64,000 nucleotides of DNA from DASYCK01 sp036500205. GTDB taxonomy: Bacteria; Myxococcota_A; Polyangia; Fen-1088. A model generated the notes under the pieces. It saw only the letters and a list, made by a program, of their open reading frames with translations, ran no database searches and was not told the DNA's origin. The DNA lies in contig DASYCK010000108.1 in NCBI GenBank assembly GCA_036500205.1, forward strand, positions 1 to 64,000. The letters are read 5' to 3'. This document shows, piece after piece, positions 34,900 to 49,202 of this stretch (its first letter is position 1; each line of letters starts with the position of its first letter). The position numbers and the translations under genes are program-made.

Positions 34900-37800
34900 T
34901 CAGGCCTGCGGACGCGACTCGGTCAGGACGCTGGCGCGGGCGCGCTTGCCGTCCGGCCCCGAGCGCAGGTTCACGCCCACCAGCTTCGACACGCCCGGCT
35001 CCTCCATGGTGATGCCGCACAGCCGGTCGGCGATCTCCATCGTGCGCCGGTTGTGGCTGATGATGATGAACTGCGACCGGTCGGTCATGGCCCGCACCAT
35101 CTCGTTGAAGCGGCCGACGTTCGCCTCGTCGAGCGGGGCGTCCACCTCGTCGAGCACGCAGAACGGTGACGGCTTGACCAGGAAGATGGCGAACAGCAAC
35201 GACACCGCGGTCAGCGCCTTCTCGCCGCCGGACAGCAGCTCGATGTTCTGCATGACCTTCTTGCCGGGCGGGTTGGCGATGATGTCGATGCCGGTCTCCA
35301 GCATGTCGCTCTCGTCGGTGAGGCGCAGGTGCGCGCGCCCGCCGCCGAACATGCGCGGGTAGACCTCCTGGAACTTGGCATCGACGGCGTCGAACGTCTC
35401 CCGGAACCGCTTGCGCGAGGCCCGGTTGATCTTCTCGATCGCCGCCTCGAGCTGGGTGATGGCCGACTCCAGATCCGCCTTCTGCTCGGACAGGAAGTCG
35501 AAGCGCTTCTGCGACTCCTCGGACTCCTCGATCGCGGTCAGGTTGATCTCGCCCATGCGCTCGATCAGCCCGCGCAGCTCGGTCATGCGCGCCTCCTCGG
35601 GGTCGCCGACGGGGGGGCGCATGTGAAAGTCGCTGACGATGGTGATCAGCTCGACGTCCGCGTAGCGCGTCGCCACGTGATCCGAAAGGGAGGTCCGCTT
35701 GAGAGAGACCTCCTGGCAGCGCAGCTCGAGCTTGGACAGCGTCTGGGACATCCGCGCCACGTCGGAGCGCGCGGCCCGCAGGTCGGCCTCGCGCCGGCTC
35801 AGCGTCCCGTGCCGCTCCTCCATCGCCCCCTGCCGCTCGGCGTGGGCGCGCGCCAGCTCGGCCGCCTCGGCCTGCTGCAGACCGGCCTCCTCGCGCAGGG
35901 TGGCGGCCTCTTCGCGGAGCATCTCGGCCCGGGCCAGCGCCTCGGTGCTGGCGGAGTCGAGCCGCGCCATGCGCGAGGCGCAGTCGGCGGCCTCGGCGCG
36001 CAGCCGCTCCAGGGTGGCCTGGGCGTGCTTGCGGCGGTCCTCGGCCTGGGCGGCCGTCACCTTCAGCGCGGTCAGCTCGCCGCTGACCAGGTCCAGCTGC
36101 TGGCCTAGGTCGAGGGTGGCGGCCCGCAGCTCGGACACGCGGTCCTCGGCGCTCGCGATCAGCTCGGCGTCCGCCGCCAGCGCGTTCGCGGCGGTCTCGC
36201 GGCGCCGCTCGGCGTCCTCGAGGTTGCGCGCCAGGTTGGCGGTCTCGTTGGCCAGCTGCTGCCGCCGCTGGTCGAGCCGACGCTGCTCGTCGTTGGCGCG
36301 CTCGAGGTCCTTGCGCTGGGAGACGAGGGCGACCTCGTCGGTCCGCACGTCGGCGACGATCTGCTCGATGTCGCGGGTGACGTCGGCCAGCGCCTGCTTC
36401 GTGGCCACGTGGCGGGCCAGCGTCTCCTGGTAGTCCGACTCCAGCTTGGCGACCACCTGCTCCAGCTCGCGCATCTCGCGCTTCTGCTCGAGCACGCCCA
36501 CCGACGACTCGCGCGAGCCACCCGTGACGACGCCGTGGGGATCGACCACCTCGCCGTCCAGGGTCACGATGGTCTTGGTGGTGCGGGTCTCGCGCCACAG
36601 CTCCAGCGCGCGGGTCAGGTTCTCGACCACCAGCACGTCGCCCAGCAGGTAGGTGGCGACCTTGTCGAAGGCGCGGTCGTAGCCGATGAGATCCAGCAGC
36701 GGTCCGCGAACCCCCTCGCCGGTCGGCCAGACGGTGCGCGCCGGGAATTCCGGCGGCGGCTGGTCGTTCGTGGCGGGCATGAAGACCGCCGTCGCCGGCG
36801 GATCGACGGACACGCCGCCGCTGGCGTCGTAGACCACCGTGCCCGACGCGCCGCCCGCGATGGGGGCCTCCTGCTCCAGGGTCCGCAGCGCCACGGGGAT
36901 GAAGCTCGAGCGCCCCTCGCTGCGCGACTTCAGGAACTTGATCGCCTCGACGCCCACGTCGGCCGATTCGACGATCACGTTGCCGAGCCGCTCGCCCAGC
37001 ACCGCTTCCACGGCGGTCTCCAGCTCGGGCGGTGGCTGAACGATGTCGGCCACGACGCCCCGGATCCCCGAGATCTCCCCCTGCCCCTCGCGCTCACGCC
37101 GGTTCTGCATGATGGCGCGGACGCCCTTGTGGAAGCTCTCGTAGCGATCCTGAATCTCGACCAGCGAGCCGAGGCGCGACCGCCGGCGGTGCGACTCCTC
37201 GCGCAGGGTCTCGAGCTCGAGCTCCCCCCGCGACACGTCGGCCCGCAGCGTCGCCAGCCGACGCTCCGCCTCCTGCTTGCGATCGGTCAACTCGGCCCGA
37301 CGCTCCTCGATGGTCGCCAGGCTGGCACGCAGCGATTCGACATCCTCGAGTCGCGCCGCCACCCCCTCGGCCGTCGTGGCGTCCTCGAGCGCGATGTTCT
37401 CCATGCGCGCGCGCAGATCCTCTTGCCGGGCCGCCGCCGCCCCCTGCTCCGCCTCGTTGCGGGCGGTCCGGGCCAGTCCCTGCGAAACCTGGGACGTCGC
37501 CACGTCCAGGTCGCGGCGCGCCGTCGACAGCGCCTGACGCAGTCCTTCGTACGCCTGCTCCTTCTCCTCGAACAGCGCCCGGCTGCTGGAGGCCTCCTCG
37601 TCGACCCGAGACCACTGCTCCTCGATGTCGGCGCTGGCCCGCACCGCGTCGTCGCGCCGCGCGGTGAGGCTCTCGATCTCCCGTCGCTCGGACGACGCGC
37701 GCGACGACAGCTGGTCGGCCTCGTCCTCTTGATACTGCGCGCGCTGGAAGCCCAGCTGGGCCTTGTTCGACAGCGAGAACAGCGCGTCCTTCGCGGCGCC

Positions 37801-38679
37801 CAGCTCGCTCTGCTCCTCGGAGACGGCCAGCCGTTCGATCTCGACGGCCGCTTCCTCGAGCTCCAGCGCCGTCGATTGGTTGCCGTGCGTCTCGTGCAGC
37901 TCGGCGATCTGCGCCTGCAGGGACTTCTCCTCGGCCAGGTGACCGAGGAAGCGCTGCGACGCCGACCAGAGATCGAGATCGCGCAGCTCTCCCTTGTAAC
38001 GCTTGTAGCGCTCGGCCTTCGCCGCCTGCAGGCGCAGCGAGCGGAGGCGACCCTCGATCTCGCCGATGACGTCCGACACGCGCAGCAGGTGCTGGCGCGT
38101 CGATTCGATGCGGCGCTCGGCCGCCTTCTTCTTGACCTTGTACTTGGTGATGCCGGCCGCCTCGTCGATCAGGCCCCGGCGATCCTCGGCGCGGGACGAG
38201 ACGATGAAGCCGATGCGCCCCTGCTCGATGATCGCGTAGGCCTTCGAGCCGACGCCCGTTCCCAGGAAGAACTCGACCACGTCGCGAAGGCGCGACGGCA
38301 CGCCGTTCAGGAGGTACTCGCTCTGCCCGTCCCGGTAGAGCCGGCGGGTGACGACGATCTCGTCCGGGCCGACGGCTCCCCAGGGGACGCCCCCGGCCGT
38401 CGCGTCGCCGTGCAGCCCGGCGCCGTCGAACGTCAGCGACACCTCGGCGAGCCCGGCGGGACCGCGCGTCTCGGACCCGGCGAAGATGACGTCCTCCATG
38501 GCCCGGCCCCGGAGGTGCTTGGCGGACTGCTCACCCATGACCCAGCGGATCGCGTCGACGATGTTCGATTTGCCGCAGCCGTTCGGACCGACGATCGCCG
38601 TGACGGGATCCTGAAAGGAGATGGACGTCTTCTCCACGAACGACTTGAACCCGATGATCTCGACGCGCTTGATTCTCAT
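34900..38679 (-). CDS. smc: Chromosome segregation protein SMC
   Basis: 1259 residues. The N-terminal head has Walker A GPNGCGKSN (about residues 32-40); long coiled coils run from about 165-500 and 690-1000; the hinge lies near 525-690 (ISGIRGVVADIV, FLKSRSEGRSSFIP); the C-terminal head has signature LLSGGEKALTAV and Walker B FCVLDEVDAPLD. SMC organises and separates chromosomes with ScpA and ScpB, which are not in this window. Length is at the high end of normal. Divergent from ftsY. Confidence 0.96.
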   Translation of the reverse strand: MRIKRVEIIGFKSFVEKTSISFQDPVTAIVGPNGCGKSNIVDAIRWVMGEQSAKHLRGRAMEDVIFAGSETRGPAGLAEVSLTFDGAGLHGDATAGGVPWGAVGPDEIVVTRRLYRDGQSEYLLNGVPSRLRDVVEFFLGTGVGSKAYAIIEQGRIGFIVSSRAEDRRGLIDEAAGITKYKVKKKAAERRIESTRQHLLRVSDVIGEIEGRLRSLRLQAAKAERYKRYKGELRDLDLWSASQRFLGHLAEEKSLQAQIAELHETHGNQSTALELEEAAVEIERLAVSEEQSELGAAKDALFSLSNKAQLGFQRAQYQEDEADQLSSRASSERREIESLTARRDDAVRASADIEEQWSRVDEEASSSRALFEEKEQAYEGLRQALSTARRDLDVATSQVSQGLARTARNEAEQGAAAARQEDLRARMENIALEDATTAEGVAARLEDVESLRASLATIEERRAELTDRKQEAERRLATLRADVSRGELELETLREESHRRRSRLGSLVEIQDRYESFHKGVRAIMQNRREREGQGEISGIRGVVADIVQPPPELETAVEAVLGERLGNVIVESADVGVEAIKFLKSRSEGRSSFIPVALRTLEQEAPIAGGASGTVVYDASGGVSVDPPATAVFMPATNDQPPPEFPARTVWPTGEGVRGPLLDLIGYDRAFDKVATYLLGDVLVVENLTRALELWRETRTTKTIVTLDGEVVDPHGVVTGGSRESSVGVLEQKREMRELEQVVAKLESDYQETLARHVATKQALADVTRDIEQIVADVRTDEVALVSQRKDLERANDEQRRLDQRRQQLANETANLARNLEDAERRRETAANALAADAELIASAEDRVSELRAATLDLGQQLDLVSGELTALKVTAAQAEDRRKHAQATLERLRAEAADCASRMARLDSASTEALARAEMLREEAATLREEAGLQQAEAAELARAHAERQGAMEERHGTLSRREADLRAARSDVARMSQTLSKLELRCQEVSLKRTSLSDHVATRYADVELITIVSDFHMRPPVGDPEEARMTELRGLIERMGEINLTAIEESEESQKRFDFLSEQKADLESAITQLEAAIEKINRASRKRFRETFDAVDAKFQEVYPRMFGGGRAHLRLTDESDMLETGIDIIANPPGKKVMQNIELLSGGEKALTAVSLLFAIFLVKPSPFCVLDEVDAPLDEANVGRFNEMVRAMTDRSQFIIISHNRRTMEIADRLCGITMEEPGVSKLVGVNLRSGPDGKRARASVLTESRPQA

Positions 38680-38740
38680 CGTGCCTCCCGGCTCCCTGAA
38701 ACAGGATCCGCCTGGTCAGGCGGCAATGCGACTTTTAAGG

Positions 38741-38778
38741 GTGACCATACGTGACATCTATTGTCACTACGGTTGTCA
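38741..38778. promoter_or_regulatory. Nested inverted repeats between smc and ftsY
   Basis: Half-sites GTGAC at 38741 and 38751 face GTCAC at 38763-38767 and TGTCA at 38774. The inner pair, GTGACA (38751-38756) and TGTCAC (38762-38767), is perfect with a five-base spacer. The ten- to eleven-base phasing puts all sites on one face of the helix, as for a dimer-binding regulator or protein array. Confidence 0.5.
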
Positions 38779-38857
38779 AGTTCTTACACCTCCCGCGTCC
38801 ATGCTGTAAAGCGTTAACTGAGCCGGTGGGAAGGTGTTCCCCAGGATGAGATGTGAG

Positions 38858-38866
38858 TGCTAAGGT
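38858..38866 (+). promoter_or_regulatory. Extended -10 element of ftsY
   Basis: TG-C-TAAGGT at 38858-38866 resembles an extended -10; the ATG at 38878 is 12 bases later, so the leader would be only a few bases. A -35 is not clear. Confidence 0.4.
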
Positions 38867-38877
38867 GCGCTCGTCTT

Positions 38878-40329
38878 ATGGACATTGGCAGCCTACATAT
38901 CGAGTCTCAAGAGCTGATTGAAGCCGTGGCGGCCGTCGGTGCCGTCGGTGTCACGACCCTGTTCGGCCTGCTCTTCGTCCGGAAGGCCCGCGCATCGCGT
39001 CGCCGGCAGATCGAGGAGCTCGAATCGCCGGTCGCGGCTGCTCCTCGCAAGGGAAGGCGTGGGCCGGCCCCGGAGGTCGAAGAGGACGAGGACGCAGAGC
39101 AACCGCCCACCCGAGGCGTGGCCGCCGAGCCGGAAGCGGACGCGAGCGATGCTTCGTCCGCTGTCGAGCCCGCGCCGGTCCCGCGCCGGCCTGCGCAGGT
39201 GCTCCCCTTCCCCGTCGCCGCAAAAGCGCCCAAGGAAAAGGAAGAGGAAGGTCGCCCCGACCGGCGCGCCGAGGTCGATCGCCGGGCCGACGAAGGTCGC
39301 CGTATAGATGATACGGCGCCCGCACCCGAGGTGGTCGCCCCGCCCGCCGAGGCGCCGGCGCCGCCCTCCCCGCGCAAGCGGAACGCGCTCGCCCCCGGCC
39401 TCGCCAAGACCCGATCGGGGTGGATCTCCCGGCTCGGCAACCTCTTCGTGGGGAAGCGCGAGATCGATCCCGGCCTGCTCGACGAGATCGAGAAGGTGCT
39501 GCTGACCGCCGACATCGGTGTTCGCACGGCGAACAAGCTGCTCGAGGAGATGCGCGCCTCGCTGTCGCGGAAGGAGCTCGGCGATCCCGAGTCGGCCTGG
39601 GCGTTCTTGCAGAAGCGGTCGCTCGAGCTGCTGTCCTTCGGGGCCCCGCCGCTCGACTGGAAGGCGAGCAAGCCGATGGTGTTGCTCGTCATCGGGGTGA
39701 ACGGCAGCGGCAAGACCACCACCATCGGCAAGCTGGCGTCGAAGCTGATCGGCGACGGGAAGAAGGTGCTCGTCGGTGCCGGAGACACGTTCCGGGCGGC
39801 CGCCGCCGAGCAGCTGGAGATCTGGGCGAACCGGGTGGGGGCGACCCTGGTACGCGGCAAGGAGGGGGCGGATCCCTCGTCCGTGCTGTTCGACGCCGTC
39901 AAGCGTGCCGCCGCCGAGAGCTTCGACGTGGTCCTCGCCGACACGGCCGGACGGCTGCACACGAAGACCGATCTGATGGAGGAGCTGCAGAAGGTCCGTC
40001 GCGTGATCGGCAAGGCGGCGCCTGGCGCGCCTCACGAAACGTGGCTCGTCATCGACTCGACGAGCGGCCAAAATGCGATCGCGCAGGCGCAGATCTTCAC
40101 ACAAGCGATGTCGGTTTCGGGTATCGTCCTCACGAAACTTGATGGAACCGCAAAGGGAGGCGTCATCTTGGGCATCGCCGATCAGCTGCAAATCCCGGTT
40201 CGTTTCATAGGGATTGGCGAGCGTGTCGAGGATTTACGTGAGTTCGATGCCGCGGAGTTCGTGGAGGCCCTCTTCGAGCGCGACGATGCGTCCGAGGGCC
40301 CCTCGACGTCAGTCACGAGCGCCCGGTAA
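38878..40329 (+). CDS. ftsY: Signal recognition particle receptor FtsY
   Basis: 483 residues. An N-terminal membrane segment (VAAVGAVGVTTLFGLLFV, about 16-33) is followed by a long acidic/Pro-rich linker to about residue 180, then the SRP GTPase NG domain: GVNGSGKTTTIGKLA (G1), DTFRAAAAEQL, DTAGRLHTKTDL (G3), TKLDGTAKGG (G4). FtsY docks ribosome-SRP complexes at the membrane. A real membrane helix plus a long linker is typical of Myxococcota and Actinobacteria rather than of enteric bacteria. Confidence 0.95.
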   Translation: MDIGSLHIESQELIEAVAAVGAVGVTTLFGLLFVRKARASRRRQIEELESPVAAAPRKGRRGPAPEVEEDEDAEQPPTRGVAAEPEADASDASSAVEPAPVPRRPAQVLPFPVAAKAPKEKEEEGRPDRRAEVDRRADEGRRIDDTAPAPEVVAPPAEAPAPPSPRKRNALAPGLAKTRSGWISRLGNLFVGKREIDPGLLDEIEKVLLTADIGVRTANKLLEEMRASLSRKELGDPESAWAFLQKRSLELLSFGAPPLDWKASKPMVLLVIGVNGSGKTTTIGKLASKLIGDGKKVLVGAGDTFRAAAAEQLEIWANRVGATLVRGKEGADPSSVLFDAVKRAAAESFDVVLADTAGRLHTKTDLMEELQKVRRVIGKAAPGAPHETWLVIDSTSGQNAIAQAQIFTQAMSVSGIVLTKLDGTAKGGVILGIADQLQIPVRFIGIGERVEDLREFDAAEFVEALFERDDASEGPSTSVTSAR

Positions 40330-40350
40330 GTACGCGTGATGCCTTTTTAT

Positions 40351-40380
40351 TTGCGCGCGAAAAAATCCGCGTGATATAGT
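40351..40380 (+). promoter_or_regulatory. Promoter of the beta-barrel operon
   Basis: TTGCGC (40351-40356), an 18-base spacer, and an extended -10 TGA-TATAGT (hexamer 40375-40380). It leaves a leader of about 80 bases before the ATG at 40469. Confidence 0.55.
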
Positions 40381-40468
40381 CCGCGAACCTTTCCTGCGTA
40401 CCTGTTAAGCACTTGAAATCGTTGATCTTTTTGACAGCCCGCCAACTTCGTCTCAAGAGCGAGGGAAC

Positions 40469-41434
40469 ATGAAGCGTCAGGCCGCTTGCCTTTTCGTATC
40501 GATTGCCATCGGACTAGGGGCGGGATCCGCCGTATGGGCGGCTGGGTCGAAGGACAAAGCCGACGCCACGGCTGCGGCCGACAAGGGGGGCGGTGACGCG
40601 GACGCGCCCGCGGCGGGGGCCGCCGGCGGTGACGCGGCGGACACCGGAGCCGCCGTCGACACGAGCGGCGAGCTGGATCTGTCCGACAAGGGGGAGCAGA
40701 CGACAGAGGAAGGCGGTGCTGCGGCCGTCAAATCCTCCAGCACCCTGACCTGGCAGGACATCGTCGTCATCCCCCGGAAGCGATTCCTGAAGGGCGGCCG
40801 GTTCGAGCTGGCGCCGTTCACCGGGATCTCGGTCAACGACATCCTCATCCAGCACTACGTGTTCGGCGTCGACCTGAACTACTTCATGACGGATGCCCTC
40901 TCCGTCGGTCTTCAGGGCAACTACTACATCAAGCACCTGACCGATCGGGAAGCCGACGTTGGGCTGCAGTACGACCGCATCCCCACCTTGAATCGCTACC
41001 TGTGGGGCGCGGCGCTGAACTTCGGCTACGTTCCGGCTTACGGAAAGTTCGCGCTGTTCAACAAGAGCATCCTGAGCTGGGAGATCGTGGCCTCGGCCGG
41101 CGTCGGCGTCACGCAGACGGAGATCATCCCCCGCGACGTGTCGTTGTCGTCGTTTCAGAACTTCGCGCTCACCCCGAACGTGGGCATCGGCGGTCGGTTC
41201 TTCCTGTTCGACTGGCTGACCGTCAACTACATGCTTCGCGACTACGTCATCCTCGACAAGTTCGAACCGCTCGATCGCACCGCGGGCAACGCCGCGATGA
41301 ACATCGCCGCGAAGGACGTCTCCGCCGCCGACGCCAAGGCGCACGCCGACGCGAAGCTCGTCAACAACGTCATGTTCTATCTAGGGGTGGGTGTGTTCTT
41401 GCCCACCGGGTTCCAGTACAAGACGCCTCGTTAA
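40469..41434 (+). CDS. Outer-membrane beta-barrel protein (myxobacterial type)
   Basis: 321 residues. A signal peptide (1-24) is followed by an Asp/Ala/Gly-rich linker (25-90), then amphipathic strands starting RFELAPFTGISVNDILIQHYVFGVDL; this start (FEL.PF.G.S.ND) and the NYMLRDY segment match the outer-membrane beta-barrel family seen in Myxococcota (I recall it as TIGR04565). Preceded by a clear promoter, it is the first of two barrel genes, 57 bases apart. Possible roles are envelope integrity or gliding complexes, but nothing specific can be assigned. Confidence 0.75.
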   Translation: MKRQAACLFVSIAIGLGAGSAVWAAGSKDKADATAAADKGGGDADAPAAGAAGGDAADTGAAVDTSGELDLSDKGEQTTEEGGAAAVKSSSTLTWQDIVVIPRKRFLKGGRFELAPFTGISVNDILIQHYVFGVDLNYFMTDALSVGLQGNYYIKHLTDREADVGLQYDRIPTLNRYLWGAALNFGYVPAYGKFALFNKSILSWEIVASAGVGVTQTEIIPRDVSLSSFQNFALTPNVGIGGRFFLFDWLTVNYMLRDYVILDKFEPLDRTAGNAAMNIAAKDVSAADAKAHADAKLVNNVMFYLGVGVFLPTGFQYKTPR

Positions 41435-41491
41435 GCCGGCGCAACCACGGACATCATCACCCGAGCCTGCGACCGAAAAAGGACCCAGCCC

Positions 41492-42313
41492 ATGATGAAA
41501 CGGATCGCCCTCTCCTTCCTGTTGGCGTCGACCATCGCCGCCGTTCCGAAGCTCGCCCAAGCCCAGCACAAGAGCCCTCTCGCCGATGCCCCCGCCATTC
41601 GCAAGCGGGTCGAGCTGCGAGACAAGCGGTTCGAGCTGTCTCTGGGCGCCGGCAGCACGCTGAACGAGACGTTCTATCACGACATTCTTTTGAACGCGCA
41701 CCTGGCCTTCCACATCACGGACTGGCTGTCGATCGGTGGCGTCGGCATCTTCGGCGTCAGCACGGTGTCGACGGGCTTCAACGACGAGCTGTCGTCCACG
41801 CTGAGCAATCAGCCGATGGGACGGGCCCCGGCGCTCGACGCCTCGAAGGCCGGCATGAACAAGCTGGGCACAATCTTCGCTGGCCAGGTCGAGCTGACGC
41901 CGTTCACGGGCAAGTTCTCGCTGTTCGGCAAGCTGTTCGCCCACTACGACTTCTACCTGTTCGGCGGTCCTGCCCTGGTGGGCCTGAAGCAGGCCAATAG
42001 CGCCAACGTCACGGAGAACGGCGCGCAGATCACCGCGTGCGTGGACAAAGCCACCAGCAAGACGGTCCAGACCTGCTACGTCAGCGGCAGCCAGTTCGGC
42101 GGCACGTTCGGCGGCGGCTTTCACGCCTTCTTGAACGACTTCTTGGCCATCAACGTCGAGCTGCGCGACGTGGTGAACAAGGACAACCCGGCCGGTCGCG
42201 ACGTCAACGGCGATCAGTTCGTGGACAAGGGTGATCTGACCTGGTCGTCTCACTGGATGTCGACCATCGGTTTGACGCTCTATCTGCCGCCCAAAGCCGA
42301 CATCTCTCCGTAA
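41492..42313 (+). CDS. Second outer-membrane beta-barrel protein
   Basis: 273 residues. Signal peptide (1-24, AQA), then RFELSLGAGSTLNETFYHDILLNAHLAF, which mirrors the barrel start of the upstream gene, and a GLTLYLPP end strand. The two are likely paralogues or partners in one operon. A short periplasmic loop with two Cys (ITACVDK, VQTCYV) may form a disulfide. Confidence 0.75.
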   Translation: MMKRIALSFLLASTIAAVPKLAQAQHKSPLADAPAIRKRVELRDKRFELSLGAGSTLNETFYHDILLNAHLAFHITDWLSIGGVGIFGVSTVSTGFNDELSSTLSNQPMGRAPALDASKAGMNKLGTIFAGQVELTPFTGKFSLFGKLFAHYDFYLFGGPALVGLKQANSANVTENGAQITACVDKATSKTVQTCYVSGSQFGGTFGGGFHAFLNDFLAINVELRDVVNKDNPAGRDVNGDQFVDKGDLTWSSHWMSTIGLTLYLPPKADISP

Positions 42314-42327
42314 GGCGGAACGGGGTC

Positions 42328-42558
42328 GTGTCGGGGGCTCCGAAAGATTCCCGTGGCGCCTCGGCGTCTACGAAGCGCAAGGTAACCCTTTATTTCAACT
42401 CGGTCATGCTGGCCGAGACGCAGCACGAGGCGATCCGACAGGACCGATCCATCTCCTGGATCATCCAGGCGGCCTGGCGCAAGGCCAGGGACGAAGTCCG
42501 GAAGCTGCCGGCCGCGACCCGCGGCGAGGCGCCTTCAGGCTCGCCAGGCGACGAATAG
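42328..42558 (+). CDS. TIGR04563-family small protein
   Basis: 76 residues from GTG 42328, 14 bases after the beta-barrel stop. The core KRKVTLYFNSVMLAETQHEAIRQDRSISWIIQAAWR is the TIGR04563 signature (ribbon-helix-helix-like), found almost only in Myxococcota. It probably binds DNA as a dimer. Its place at the end of the barrel operon suggests local regulation, which is inference. Confidence 0.8.
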   Translation: MSGAPKDSRGASASTKRKVTLYFNSVMLAETQHEAIRQDRSISWIIQAAWRKARDEVRKLPAATRGEAPSGSPGDE

Positions 42559-42587
42559 CCTTCGGGCCTGCGGCCCACGCGCTCGTC

Positions 42588-43019
42588 TCACGGAGTGCTG
42601 CCGCAGGTGGTCGCGATGGGAAGCTCGCTGAGCAGGACGCACGCGGTGACGCTGTCGCGGCCGCCGACCTCCTGGAAGTAGACGGCGATGTGCTCGCCGG
42701 CGGTCCCTTCCATGGGGTTCGCCACGAAGCTGCCATCGGTGTTGGCGCGCGCGATCACCCCCGCCCTTCGCTCCAGGTCCGTTATGTAGAACGTGCCGTT
42801 GGCGGCGAGGCCATTCGGGCCCCCCGCCGTGGTCCACAGCGTATGCGGATTTCCTGCCGCATCGGTGTAGGCCTCCGAGGTGAAGGCGATCTGGCTGGGC
42901 GGAGGAACCGGAATGTAGACGGGACCGCAGGCCCACAGCGCCACGGCGCCCAGGCAGCAGGACAGCAGCCGACCCAGCCGCACCGCGGTCCGTCTTCGAG
43001 AAGCCGATCGGATCTTCAT
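42588..43019 (-). CDS. Hypothetical lipoprotein
   Basis: 143 residues from ATG 43019. The signal ends with CLGAVALWAC (Cys near 31). The mature protein has about 110 residues with beta-rich sequence and a Cys pair at the end (TACVLLSELPIATTCGSTP). No family recognised. Convergent with the TIGR04563 gene. Confidence 0.55.
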   Translation of the reverse strand: MKIRSASRRRTAVRLGRLLSCCLGAVALWACGPVYIPVPPPSQIAFTSEAYTDAAGNPHTLWTTAGGPNGLAANGTFYITDLERRAGVIARANTDGSFVANPMEGTAGEHIAVYFQEVGGRDSVTACVLLSELPIATTCGSTP

Positions 43020-43182
43020 GCCGCTAGGTTGCCTCGTTGATGGGAATTTTTCCGTGACCGGGGCTCCGCTCATCGGGAAAGCAAGAACCGCTCCCCGGGC
43101 GAGCCCGAAAGCGCGGGCCTTCGGACGGAGAGATCGTCAACTCTGTTGGCCGGGAATGCAACTTTGATGGCTCCGTTGGGCG

Positions 43183-48144
<4,962 letters not shown>

Positions 48145-48224
48145 TCATACGATAGTGTAATTTAACGGGAAACGAACGCTCAAAAAGTTAGTTGCCATCG
48201 GCGACGGCCGGCGCGGCGCGTCGT

Positions 48225-49202
48225 TCAGGGCGCGGAGGCGTCAGGTGTGCGACGGGCCAGGCGCTCCCTGGCCTCCTTCGCCGCCTGGCGGATGTCGGGA
48301 TCGTCGTGGCTGTCGGCGACGAAGCTGAGATACTCCGCCGCCTCGGTCCCCCCGATGAGCGCGATGGCATCGAGGGTCTTCATCATCTCGTGCTTGTCCT
48401 CGAGCGAGCGGTCGCGGGTCAGCTTCGCCACCGCCCGCCTGTCGTGAAGCGCGATCAGCGCCCCGAGCGCGGCGTCGCGCGTCGCTTCGTCGGAATCGTC
48501 GAGCAGCGCGAGCATCGCCGGCGCCTCCGCGGCGAGCCGGCGCGCGGCCACCTGACGGATCGCCGCCTCGCGGAGGGCGACGCCGCCATCGCCCATCAGC
48601 ACGGCATGAATCTCGGCGGGGCTGGCGATGCGGAGGCGCTCTCGCTGCAAGAACGCGTTCAGGAGATCAGTGGCCGTCCGCGTGGCGACGCGCGCGGCGA
48701 TCCCGGCGCGGTCGACGCCGGGGACGATGTCGAACCGTTCTTCGCCCGTCGCCGAGAGCTCGTCGCGAAGCGCGCCCGGGGCGTCGCTGGGGCGGGTGCT
48801 GATGATCAGGCTGACGCTCGCGCGACAGAGCCCCTTGTGGCCGGCCTCGACGACCTCCGTGCCCACGCGACCGGTCATCCGCACGATCGGTGCGGAGTCC
48901 CCGGCGCCGGATGGCGCCGTCGCGACCAGGCCCGAGCCTTCGACGAGACCGCGCAGGCGTCGCGCCAGCTCGGTGGCGTCGATCTTGGTGTCACCGTCGC
49001 CCGTGCTGAGCTCGATGTCGCCCAGACGCAGCGCGAGCGGTGCCGGAGGCGACGCCGATTTTCGGCAAGAGAAAAAGGCCAGCGACGCCGCGATGCAGAC
49101 GAGGCCGAGGGAGCCGCCAGCGCTCCGGCTTCGTGCCGGGCGCGGGCCCTCACCCGACGGCGGGGCCGCGCTTTCGGCCGGGCTCGCCGCCGTCGGGCAC
49201 AC
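48225..49202 (-). CDS. HEAT-repeat lipoprotein
   Basis: About 325 residues if it starts at GTG 49202. A lipobox FFSC follows a short hydrophobic stretch near residue 42. The C-terminal half (about 190-320) has HEAT-like helices: PAMLALLDDSDEATRDAALGALIAL and DIRQAAKEARERL. HEAT proteins act as binding scaffolds. It overlaps the end of the ATP-grasp gene by about 50 bases. The start is uncertain because the signal sequence is preceded by no ATG. Confidence 0.6.
   Translation of the reverse strand: MCPTAASPAESAAPPSGEGPRPARSRSAGGSLGLVCIAASLAFFSCRKSASPPAPLALRLGDIELSTGDGDTKIDATELARRLRGLVEGSGLVATAPSGAGDSAPIVRMTGRVGTEVVEAGHKGLCRASVSLIISTRPSDAPGALRDELSATGEERFDIVPGVDRAGIAARVATRTATDLLNAFLQRERLRIASPAEIHAVLMGDGGVALREAAIRQVAARRLAAEAPAMLALLDDSDEATRDAALGALIALHDRRAVAKLTRDRSLEDKHEMMKTLDAIALIGGTEAAEYLSFVADSHDDPDIRQAAKEARERLARRTPDASAP

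Noticed and set aside
36409..38754. 781-codon open frame on the plus strand
   Set aside because: It is fully antisense to smc, whose motifs are unambiguous, and shows the His/Arg/Leu-rich composition of GC-driven shadow frames.
43150..43182. TGGCC...TGCAA as a sigma-54 promoter
   Set aside because: The GG-to-GC spacing is eight bases instead of ten.
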